The notes beneath the pieces were generated by a model. It was not told the origin of the DNA and ran no database searches. It saw only the letters and a program-made list of their open reading frames with translations. 5,644 nucleotides of DNA from an uncultured Paracoccaceae bacterium (GTDB lineage: Bacteria; Pseudomonadota; Alphaproteobacteria; Rhodobacterales; Rhodobacteraceae), in contig CAJXHQ010000232.1 in NCBI GenBank assembly GCA_913054485.1, positions 1 to 5,644 on the forward strand, in the 5' to 3' direction. Shown here piece by piece: positions 1 through 5,224 of this stretch. Position 1 is the first letter of the stretch, and each line of letters begins with the position of its first letter. The position numbers were made by a program, and so were the translations under genes.

Positions 1-1
1 G

Positions 2-157
2 CCGGTCTTCGGGAAATGGAGCTGGGGTCTCTGGGCGGTGCCTTCGGCTCTGTTTCTGATCCCGCAATGGCCGGCCACTGCGGCGGGTTTGGTGGTGCTG
101 GGGATGCTGTGGCTGACGTCGCGCCGCCGACCGCAGGCTGCAACGGCCACCGTATGA
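2..157 (+). CDS. C-terminal end of a membrane protein, probably a transporter permease (5' partial)
   Basis: The frame beginning at base 2 is open to a TGA at 155-157 and gives 51 residues. They contain a long hydrophobic stretch (about residues 9-41 of the fragment, starting at WGLWAVPSALFL) followed by a basic, polar tail (SRRRP, then small residues). That is the pattern of a last transmembrane helix with a cytoplasmic C-terminus. The hydrophobic pattern resembles the C-terminal end of fused 4TM/12TM TRAP transporter permeases, but too little is present to name a family; TctA-like or other permeases remain possible. The stop lies only 19 bp from the stop of the convergent dehydrogenase gene, and no terminator hairpin is visible between them. 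Its position beside an aldolase/dehydrogenase pair suggests that it imports their substrate, which is inference from context. Confidence 0.7.
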   Translation, partial: PVFGKWSWGLWAVPSALFLIPQWPATAAGLVVLGMLWLTSRRRPQAATATV

Positions 158-176
158 GGGGCGGCATGCAGGATAT

Positions 177-1127
177 TCAGCCCGGCGCGAAGGCCGTCAT
201 GCGGGCAGGCAGGCGGCCGGCCAGAAAGTCCAGCGCATTCTGCGCGCAGCCGATTGCCATGCGGCGGGTGCCTTCTGCGGTCATGGCGGCAGAATGCGGC
301 GTGAAGATAACATCGGACCGCTGCAGCAAAGGGCTGCCCGCTGCCGGCGGCTCATTGGCAAGAACGTCCGTTGCGTAGACCGCGGGGCGGCCCGCGTCCA
401 GGGCGGCGGGCAGGGCTGTCTCATCGACCAGCCCGCCGCGGCTGGTGTTGATCAGCAGCGCGCCCTCCCGGCAGCGTGCAAGGCGGCCGGCACCGAAGAG
501 GCAAGCGGTTCCCGGCACATGAAGGCTGATAATGTCGGCCTCGGCCACCGCAGTGTCCAGTTCTGCCAGCCGCCGCATTCCGGCAGGCAGGCTGACGCCG
601 TCCGGCAAATACGGGTCATGCACAAGCACATGCGCCCCAAAAGCGGAGGCCCGCTGTGCAAAGGCCTGTCCGATCCGCCCGTAGCCGACAGTCAGCACCT
701 GCGCCCCCATCACTTCGCGGGCGCGCAGCCTGTCACGGCAGCCCCAGCTGCCGCCGCGCACAGCCGCGTCCGCGGTGATCAGCCGGCGGCAGGCGGCGAG
801 CATCAGGGCAAAAGCGTGTTCCGCCACTGAAACAAAGTTGGCATCCGCCGCCACCGCCACGGTTGCCCCCAGCCGGGACATGGTCTGGAAATCGACATTG
901 TCGCAGCCAACCCCGTGCCGGGATACCAGGCGCAGTTTCCGGGCGGATTGCCACTGGCCGGGGCTGAGCATGCGCCCGCGCAGCAGAAGGACTTCGGCGT
1001 CCCCTATATGGGAGGTGATTTCTGCGTCTGAAGGGTCGGCCAGATGCACCAAAGAAACGTCAGGCGCGTCGCGCAGCAAAGCCAGCCCGTCCTCATGTAT
1101 CGGGTCCAGGGCCAGTACTTTGATCAT
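177..1127 (-). CDS. D-isomer-specific 2-hydroxyacid dehydrogenase, NAD(P)-dependent
   Basis: This 316-residue protein has the normal length and layout of the D-2-hydroxyacid dehydrogenase family, which interconverts 2-oxoacids and D-2-hydroxyacids using NAD(P)H in the cytoplasm. The flavodoxin-like substrate domain comes first (about 1-98), with the substrate loop SRHGVGCDNVD around 69-79. The Rossmann domain follows, with GYGRIG at 148-153 and an acidic residue at 171 (HDPY) that favours NAD. The catalytic triad is visible: Arg230 in NTSRGG, Glu259 in ANEPP and His278 in TPHSAA. The C-terminal helix returns to the first domain. The ATG directly follows the aldolase TGA, so the gene is almost certainly translated from the same mRNA. 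The substrate is unknown; hydroxypyruvate, glyoxylate or a sugar-derived 2-oxoacid would suit the aldolase partner, but that is inference. The family call is secure. Confidence 0.93.
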   Translation of the reverse strand: MIKVLALDPIHEDGLALLRDAPDVSLVHLADPSDAEITSHIGDAEVLLLRGRMLSPGQWQSARKLRLVSRHGVGCDNVDFQTMSRLGATVAVAADANFVSVAEHAFALMLAACRRLITADAAVRGGSWGCRDRLRAREVMGAQVLTVGYGRIGQAFAQRASAFGAHVLVHDPYLPDGVSLPAGMRRLAELDTAVAEADIISLHVPGTACLFGAGRLARCREGALLINTSRGGLVDETALPAALDAGRPAVYATDVLANEPPAAGSPLLQRSDVIFTPHSAAMTAEGTRRMAIGCAQNALDFLAGRLPARMTAFAPG

Positions 1128-1889
1128 TCAGGCGGCCCCTCCGGGTTTGGCCCGGCGCACGGCCTCCGGGGAGAAATATTCCAGCATCGCCTTCTGCTCG
1201 CTGGCAATAGCCGCCATCGTAAAGCCGCTTCGGAACAATGCCAAGGCACCCGCCATGTCGGCTGCGAAAGTGGCCGCCGGCAGGCCAGCGGCGCGGGCGG
1301 CTTTGGTCACATGCGCCATAGCAGCCTGCACCCGCGGCGCCTGCGTGCTGGTTTCGCCGTAGGCAACGGCCAGATCGGCAGGGCCCAGAAAGATCGCCGA
1401 CAGGCCAGAGACTGCGGCAATAGCGGCCGCGTTTTCGACCCCTTCGGGATCCTCGATCTGGGCGATGACCACGGGGGCGGCGGAGGCTGCTAGATGCTCA
1501 GCCATGCTGCGCGCGCCGAATTCTCCCGCCCGTGTGGTGGCCGCATAGCCGCGCCCGCGGGCTCCGTAATGCGCCGCGCGGGCGATGGCTTCGGCCTGCG
1601 CGGCACAGGTCACATGCGGGACCAGGAACCCGTCTGCGCCGCAGTCCAGAACGCGCAGCATATCCGCAGGCCGGTCATCAGCCAGCCGGACCAGGCACGG
1701 CATCCCGGCGTGGCGTGCCGCGAGAACAGCGCGGTCGATATCAGCCCAGCCGAACATCGCGTGTTCGCTGTCCAGGATCAGGAAGTCCAGTCCCGACTGC
1801 CCCAGAACCTCGACCACGGCATGATGCGGGGTCTTGATGAATGTTCCGGCCAAATGCCTGCCGGAGCGAAGTGTTTCGTGAAACTGCAT
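1128..1889 (-). CDS. HpcH/HpaI-family class II aldolase (2-oxo-3-deoxy acid aldolase type)
   Basis: This 253-residue protein belongs to the HpcH/HpaI aldolase (citrate lyase beta-like) family. These are TIM-barrel, divalent-metal enzymes that reversibly split 4-hydroxy-2-oxoacids into pyruvate (or a related 2-oxoacid) and an aldehyde. By analogy with E. coli HpaI/HpcH the key residues are visible: His43 in DSEHAMFG (general base), Arg68 in LVRL (binds the oxoacid), and the metal ligands Glu146 in QIEDPEG and Asp172 in GPADLAVAYG. The GFLVPHV strand (87-93) and the RGRGY region (111-115) are also typical. The reading frame is open back to 2024, but the ATG at 1889 is chosen because it has an AGGAG seven bases upstream, gives a family-like N-terminus (MQFHETLRSG), and leaves out an Ala/Pro/Arg-rich extension unlike the family. 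The gene is first of a pair with the dehydrogenase and lies downstream of a LacI-type regulator. The exact substrate (for example 2-keto-3-deoxy sugar acid versus hydroxyheptenedioate type) is not decidable here. Confidence 0.92.
   Translation of the reverse strand: MQFHETLRSGRHLAGTFIKTPHHAVVEVLGQSGLDFLILDSEHAMFGWADIDRAVLAARHAGMPCLVRLADDRPADMLRVLDCGADGFLVPHVTCAAQAEAIARAAHYGARGRGYAATTRAGEFGARSMAEHLAASAAPVVIAQIEDPEGVENAAAIAAVSGLSAIFLGPADLAVAYGETSTQAPRVQAAMAHVTKAARAAGLPAATFAADMAGALALFRSGFTMAAIASEQKAMLEYFSPEAVRRAKPGGAA
1136..1142 (-). promoter_or_regulatory. Ribosome binding site of the dehydrogenase, inside the aldolase 3' end
   Basis: On the minus strand GGAGGGG lies 8-10 bases before the dehydrogenase ATG at 1127 and is read through by the last codons of the aldolase. 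Together with the TGA-ATG junction this supports coupled translation from one transcript. Confidence 0.6.
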
Positions 1890-1896
1890 ATTCTGG

Positions 1897-1901
1897 CTCC
1901 T
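1897..1901 (-). promoter_or_regulatory. Shine-Dalgarno AGGAG that fixes the aldolase start
   Basis: The minus strand reads AGGAG, then seven bases, then ATG (1889-1887). This is the best ribosome binding site in the frame and the main reason for rejecting the upstream ATG at 2024, which would add 45 low-complexity residues. Confidence 0.75.
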
Positions 1902-1912
1902 GTCAGGCCTGA

Positions 1913-1942
1913 GCCTGCGCAATCGGGCCCGCGCCTGCGCAA
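1913..1942. repeat. Two copies of GCCTGCGCAA, 20 bp apart, in the aldolase leader
   Basis: GCCTGCGCAA occurs at 1913-1922 and again, exactly, at 1933-1942. The repeat period is 20 bp, close to two helical turns, so bound proteins would sit on the same face of the DNA. The repeat lies 24-53 bp before the aldolase start. It may be a tandem activator site, part of the promoter, or simple local duplication in GC-rich DNA. The second copy overlaps the operator-like site at 1939-1950. Confidence 0.35.
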
Positions 1943-1950
1943 CCGGTTTC
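1939..1950. promoter_or_regulatory. LacI-type operator candidate GCAACCGGTTTC
   Basis: A perfect AACCGGTT palindrome (1941-1948) sits in the near-palindrome GCAACCGGTTTC, with the central CG step common to operators of the LacI family (compare the E. coli GntR operator, which has ACCGGT at its centre). It lies 50-61 bp upstream of the aldolase ATG, a suitable place to block transcription of the aldolase-dehydrogenase pair, and the adjacent upstream gene encodes a LacI-type repressor. That it binds this repressor is inference. Confidence 0.45.
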
Positions 1951-2032
1951 GTGAGGTGCGGCCGCGGGGCCGCCGTAGGGTGGGGCGTGGCTAACGCAGG
2001 GTCCGAAGGTGCAGCAAGCGGCATGGTGCCAC

Positions 2033-2046
2033 CTGAAATATTTCAG
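2033..2046. promoter_or_regulatory. Perfect 14-bp palindrome CTGAAATATTTCAG, operator candidate
   Basis: CTGAAATATTTCAG is its own exact reverse complement and stands out as AT-rich in a GC-rich gap. It lies 26 bp past the repressor stop and about 144 bp upstream of the aldolase start. It has no loop and no following T-run, so it does not look like an intrinsic terminator. An operator for the LacI-type regulator, or for a second regulator such as a GntR-type protein, is the most likely role. A distal site together with the one at 1939-1950 could allow looping, which is speculation. Confidence 0.45.
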
Positions 2047-2072
2047 CTCCGCTGATGCCGCGGCGAAGGGTG

Positions 2073-3053
2073 TCATCCGCTGTCGCGCTCGATGAGATCG
2101 CAGGGCGTGATGATGATCCGCCCCTGCGGTTCCTGATCCGCGATCAGGCCGGGCTTCACGCCGAGCGCTTCGCGCACCATCTGCCTGGCCTGCTGCCGGA
2201 CCGTGGTCAGCCGGTAGCAGTGCCAGGCCGCCATCGGCACGTCGTCATACCCGATAACCGCAATATCCGCGCCCGGATCCATGCCTGCGCGCCGCATGGC
2301 ATCGAGAACTCCAAACGCCATGATGTCATTGGCACAGAAAATGGCATCCGGCCGCTGTTGTGCCTCTGTCTGGCCGGCGGCAATGTCATGGGCGATATCA
2401 TAGCTGAACCCGCCTCTGTACTCTGCAAAGAGGCCGGCGCCGGCCTCCTCCAGCAGGTCGAGAAAGCCGCTGCGGCGCTCCAGATGGGTGGAGGCTTTGG
2501 GCTCGCCGCCGAGGAAGGCAATTCTGTTGCGGCCCTGTGACAGAAAACGTTCGGCGACCTGCCGTCCGCCGCTGTAGTTGTCTCCGCTGATGGCAGTCAG
2601 ATCGGAATCCACCTGCACGCGCCCGAATAAAACCACCGGAAGCCCCCGTGTCCGGCACTGCCCGGCCAGCTCGGAATTCAGCGGCGCGGCGGTCACGATG
2701 ACGCCGTCCGTCCGGGCCGAGAACACCTGATGCATGGTGGCGTCGACTGTTTTTCCCGAGGGCACGACATGGAAAAACAGCTCAATCCCCATTTCCGCAG
2801 CGGCCTGGGAAAACGCATCGAGCACAAAGGCGTAGTAAGGATTGCGAATGTCGCCGACGACCAGGGACAGGGACATCCGCCCGGTCTTCTTGGACACACG
2901 CCCGCCCGGCGGCAAATAACCCATTTCCTGTGCAACAGACAATATGCGGGCTCTCAGGTCCTTTGACATCGGAGAGTCCGGGCGGAACGCGCGGGAAACC
3001 GAAGCCACGGAGGTTTGCGCCGCCTTGGCAATGTCGCGCGCTGAAACCTTCAT
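2073..3053 (-). CDS. LacI-family transcriptional regulator
   Basis: This 326-residue protein has the LacI/GalR layout: an N-terminal helix-turn-helix (about 4-23, ARDIAKAAQTSVASVSRAF), then a short hinge and a periplasmic-binding-protein-like effector domain (about 61-326). Typical effector-domain pieces are VVGDIRNPYYAFV (65-77), DGVIVTAAP (116-124), NDIMAFGVLDAMR (242-254) and IAVIGYDDVP (264-273). Such proteins repress a catabolic operon until a sugar or sugar-acid ligand binds. Translation starts at 3053 because the helix-turn-helix begins almost at once, as is normal for the family. No good Shine-Dalgarno precedes it, only a GGA about 14 bases away. The hinge (YLPPGGRVSKKTGR) lacks the Leu that in LacI and PurR inserts into the central CG of the operator. 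The gene is in the same direction as the aldolase, with a 183 bp gap holding two operator-like palindromes, so it probably controls that operon and perhaps itself. The ligand is unknown. Confidence 0.92.
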   Translation of the reverse strand: MKVSARDIAKAAQTSVASVSRAFRPDSPMSKDLRARILSVAQEMGYLPPGGRVSKKTGRMSLSLVVGDIRNPYYAFVLDAFSQAAAEMGIELFFHVVPSGKTVDATMHQVFSARTDGVIVTAAPLNSELAGQCRTRGLPVVLFGRVQVDSDLTAISGDNYSGGRQVAERFLSQGRNRIAFLGGEPKASTHLERRSGFLDLLEEAGAGLFAEYRGGFSYDIAHDIAAGQTEAQQRPDAIFCANDIMAFGVLDAMRRAGMDPGADIAVIGYDDVPMAAWHCYRLTTVRQQARQMVREALGVKPGLIADQEPQGRIIITPCDLIERDSG

Positions 3054-3097
3054 TTTTTAATTTTGTCCAGACTAGTAATGAGCGGCCCGGCGGGCAT
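3050..3097 (-). promoter_or_regulatory. Possible 15-codon leader ORF overlapping the repressor start (ATGA)
   Basis: On the minus strand an ATG at 3097 opens a 15-codon frame (MPAGPLITSLDKIKK) whose TGA overlaps the repressor start codon as ATGA, the classic arrangement for coupled re-initiation. The repressor itself lacks a clear Shine-Dalgarno, which makes coupling attractive. The leader ORF has no convincing Shine-Dalgarno of its own, however, and an overlap of this kind is common by chance. Confidence 0.15.
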
Positions 3098-3293
3098 TCA
3101 GGAAGTGCCTTAGGACTTTCGCCCAAAGCGATCACGTCGACAATGGTTTACTGACGGGACGCGTACCGGGATTCGAACTGGCGCTTGCAGCCGCCTCCTC
3201 CGGCCCTCTGGCTGGCGTCGCGGAATATGTTACAAACCGGGAAACTCGAATCAAAGGCTCCTTCCCTCAGTCCATAGCAGCACGGGTTCTGCG
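3054..3293. other. Divergent intergenic region between the repressor gene and dusA
   Basis: These 240 bp should contain the promoters for the minus-strand repressor and the plus-strand dusA. Apart from the short leader frame next to the repressor I find no credible gene. A -10-like TATGTT is present at 3226-3231 on the plus strand, but no matching -35 element lies at the usual distance. The stretch 3163-3179 resembles the T-loop sequence of a tRNA on the minus strand, but the rest of a tRNA is missing. Confidence 0.5.
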
Positions 3294-4319
3294 ATGTTTC
3301 TGACAGGTGCATGGAAAGAAATCGCTGTGAACATTGATCTGAATAGGGCTGCCCGCCTTTCCGTGGCCCCGATGATGGATTGGACCGACCGGCATTGCCG
3401 TTTCCTGCACCGGCTGCTGAGCCGCGAGACGCTGCTTTACACCGAAATGGTCACTGCGCCTGCCTTGGTGCGCGGCGGGGCGCTGCACCTGCTGGACTAT
3501 TCACCGGAAGAACACCCGCTTGCACTGCAGCTTGGCGGCTCGGACCCGGCAGAGCTGGCCGCGGCAGCCAAGCTCGGCGATGAAGCCGGCTATGACGAGA
3601 TCAATCTCAACTGCGGCTGCCCCTCGGACCGGGTGCAGTCGGGCGCTTTCGGGGCGGTGCTGATGCAAAGCCCGGAGCAGGTGGCAGATTGCGTCGCTGC
3701 CATGCGAGAGGCGGTGCGGGCGGAGGTGACGGTGAAATGCCGTATCGGTGTCGATGAGCAAGAACCCGAGGACGTGCTGCCGGACTTCCTGGAGAAAATC
3801 CGCGCGGCAGGCTGCACCCGGGTGACCATCCATGCGCGCAAGGCCTGGCTGCAGGGGCTCAGCCCCAAGGAAAATCGGGACATTCCACCGCTGGACTATG
3901 ACCTGGTCCATAGGATGAAGGCGGCTTTCCCGGACCTGCATATTTCCATCAACGGCGGCATTGCCTCGCTGGAAGAGGCCAAAACGCACCTGGAGCGCGG
4001 TTTGGACGGCGTGATGATCGGCCGTGCGGCCTATCACCAGCCGGCCGGTATCCTCTGCGCCGCCGATCCGGAGATCTACGGCACCGGTGCGGCCAGCGAC
4101 CCGGCAGAGGCCGCGCGGGCCATGCTGCCCTATATCGAAACCCATCTCAGCGGCGGCGGCCGCCTGCACCAGGTGACCCGTCATATGCTGGGTCTGTTTG
4201 CGGGCCGTCCCGGCGCGCGGGCCTGGCGGCGCAAGCTCTCGGAGGAGGCGCATCGCGACAGCGCCGGCCCGCAGCTGGTGGAAGAGGCGCTGAAACGGGT
4301 CGAGCCTGCCGCCGCCTGA
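3294..4319 (+). CDS. dusA: tRNA-dihydrouridine synthase A
   Basis: DusA is an FMN enzyme that reduces uridines in the D-loop of tRNA (U20/U20a in E. coli) to dihydrouridine with NADPH, in the cytoplasm. The 341-residue product has the DusA signature set: RLSVAPMMDWTDRHCR at 21-36 (FMN-binding N-terminus), LNCGCPSDRVQSGAFG at 105-120 with Cys109 at the catalytic position, Lys148 in VKCRIG, HARKAWLQGLSPKENR at 180-195 (active site and tRNA contact, distinctive of DusA rather than DusB or DusC), INGGI at 219-223 and GRAAY at 243-247 (FMN phosphate). A helical tRNA-binding tail follows from about 270. The start is uncertain. The ATG at 3294 is the longest choice, but a GTG at 3327 with GGAAAG just upstream gives an N-terminus (NIDLNRAARLSVAP) closer to the family, and the first eleven codons look less GC-rich. 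The gene is probably monocistronic or the lead gene of a loose plus-strand group. Confidence 0.95.
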   Translation: MFLTGAWKEIAVNIDLNRAARLSVAPMMDWTDRHCRFLHRLLSRETLLYTEMVTAPALVRGGALHLLDYSPEEHPLALQLGGSDPAELAAAAKLGDEAGYDEINLNCGCPSDRVQSGAFGAVLMQSPEQVADCVAAMREAVRAEVTVKCRIGVDEQEPEDVLPDFLEKIRAAGCTRVTIHARKAWLQGLSPKENRDIPPLDYDLVHRMKAAFPDLHISINGGIASLEEAKTHLERGLDGVMIGRAAYHQPAGILCAADPEIYGTGAASDPAEAARAMLPYIETHLSGGGRLHQVTRHMLGLFAGRPGARAWRRKLSEEAHRDSAGPQLVEEALKRVEPAAA

Positions 4320-4362
4320 GGCGCTTTGGCTCTGGACATCCCCGGCGCATCACCGTTTTCTG

Positions 4363-4379
4363 GCCCGTATAATTCGGGC
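4363..4379 (+). promoter_or_regulatory. Small hairpin with a TATAAT loop before the TauE-like gene
   Basis: GCCCG-TATAATT-CGGGC forms a 5-bp stem with a 7-base loop, and the loop holds an exact -10 consensus TATAAT (4368-4373). As a promoter it would start transcription only about 15 bases before the ATG at 4394. No recognisable -35 hexamer lies 16-18 bp upstream, so a promoter is only a weak possibility. There is no T-run, so it is not an intrinsic terminator for dusA. Confidence 0.2.
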
Positions 4380-4383
4380 GGGC

Positions 4384-4389
4384 AGGGGA
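4384..4389 (+). promoter_or_regulatory. Ribosome binding site AGGGGA of the TauE-like gene
   Basis: AGGGGA lies 4 bases before the ATG at 4394 and 7 bases before the next ATG at 4397. The spacing slightly favours the second ATG, which would remove one Met from the protein. Confidence 0.55.
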
Positions 4390-4393
4390 CAAG

Positions 4394-5221
4394 ATGATGC
4401 CGGATATGATGCTTCTGGTGCAGATGCTGGTGATGCTGGCTGTGATCGGCGCTTTTGCGGGCGTGCTGGCCGGGCTCTTGGGCGTTGGCGGCGGAATCGT
4501 GCTGGTCCCTGCTTTTTTCTACGCTTTCCAGACCCTTGGCTATGGCGGTGCGCAGCTGATGCAGCTCTGCCTTGCGACCTCGCTGGCGACCATCATCGTG
4601 ACCTCGCTGCGCTCGGTTCTGAGCCACCACAAGAAGGGCGCGGTGGATTGGGAAATCCTGCGCCGCTGGGGACCGGGGATCGCCCTTGGCGCTATTGCAG
4701 GTGTGATCGCCGCCTCGGCCCTTCGGTCCACCACGCTGCAGGCATTGTTTGGCATCCTGGCGCTGGTGATCGGCCTATACATGGGGCTTGGCAGGCAGCA
4801 CTGGCGGCTGGGCGAGGCGATGCCCAAGGGGCTGCGCCGGCTTGCCCTGTCACCGCTGGTCGGTTTCCTCTCGGTGCTGATGGGCATCGGCGGCGGCAGT
4901 TTCGGAGTGCCGCTGATGAGCCTTTACAACACGCCGATCCATCGTGCGGTTGCGACGGCAGCGGGCTTCGGAGTGATCATCGCCGTTCCTTCTGTCATCG
5001 GTTTCCTCTTCCTGCCCATTGATCCGGCGGCGCGCCCGCCGCTGACCTTTGGCGCGGTCAACCTGGTGGCATTTGGCGTCGTCATCGCGATGACGCTGAT
5101 CACGGCGCCCTGGGGCGTGAAACTTGCCCATGCGATGGATCCCAAGCCCCTGAAGCGGGTCTTTGCAGTCTTCCTGGTGCTGGTGGCGGTCAACATGCTG
5201 CGCAAAGCCTGGGGGTTCTGA
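4394..5221 (+). CDS. TauE/SafE-family membrane protein (putative anion/sulfite exporter)
   Basis: This 275-residue protein is hydrophobic almost throughout, with about eight likely transmembrane segments, and has the duplicated architecture of the TauE/SafE (formerly DUF81) family. The first half carries the glycine motif GLLGVGGG at 27-34, followed by IVLVPAF. The second half repeats it as GIGGGSFGVPLM at 164-175. The cytoplasmic loop SHHKKGAVDW (77-86) is also typical of the family. Members have been linked to export of sulfite, sulfoacetate or other organosulfur anions, but most are uncharacterised and nothing here shows the substrate. It starts 74 bp after dusA on the same strand and is followed three bases after its stop by the next gene, so it is probably cotranscribed with that gene. 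No neighbouring sulfur-metabolism gene is visible to support a sulfite role. Confidence 0.9.
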   Translation: MMPDMMLLVQMLVMLAVIGAFAGVLAGLLGVGGGIVLVPAFFYAFQTLGYGGAQLMQLCLATSLATIIVTSLRSVLSHHKKGAVDWEILRRWGPGIALGAIAGVIAASALRSTTLQALFGILALVIGLYMGLGRQHWRLGEAMPKGLRRLALSPLVGFLSVLMGIGGGSFGVPLMSLYNTPIHRAVATAAGFGVIIAVPSVIGFLFLPIDPAARPPLTFGAVNLVAFGVVIAMTLITAPWGVKLAHAMDPKPLKRVFAVFLVLVAVNMLRKAWGF

Positions 5222-5224
5222 GCC

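Noticed and set aside
16..378. 120-codon plus-strand frame at the left edge
   Set aside because: It overlaps the convincing hydrophobic C-terminus in the neighbouring frame and then runs antisense into the dehydrogenase; Gly/Ala/Arg-rich and without family features.
1958..1973. GC-rich hairpin (GCGGCC-GCGG-GGCCGC) as the repressor terminator
   Set aside because: The stem is only 6 bp, no T-run follows on the minus strand, and it lies about 100 bp past the repressor stop.
1890..2024. N-terminal extension of the aldolase to the ATG at 2024
   Set aside because: The extra 45 residues are Ala/Pro/Arg-rich and unlike the family, and the ATG at 1889 has a strong ribosome binding site.
3041..3055. 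Half-match to the CTGAAATATTTCAG palindrome (CTGAAACCTTCA) across the repressor start
   Set aside because: It is shorter, imperfect and fully explained by the repressor's first codons; autoregulation through it is not supported.
3160..3226. tRNA gene or tRNA remnant on the minus strand (GTTCGAATCCC T-loop-like sequence)
   Set aside because: The T-loop bases are present, but the flanking five bases on each side pair at only two of five positions. No anticodon arm fits, and the span between possible acceptor strands is about 62 bases, too short for a tRNA. A decayed fragment or chance match is more likely.
3501..4253. 250-codon open frame antisense to dusA
   Set aside because: The frame is open only because dusA is GC-rich; the translation is rich in His, Arg and Ala with no domain-like order, and it lies wholly inside a confident gene.
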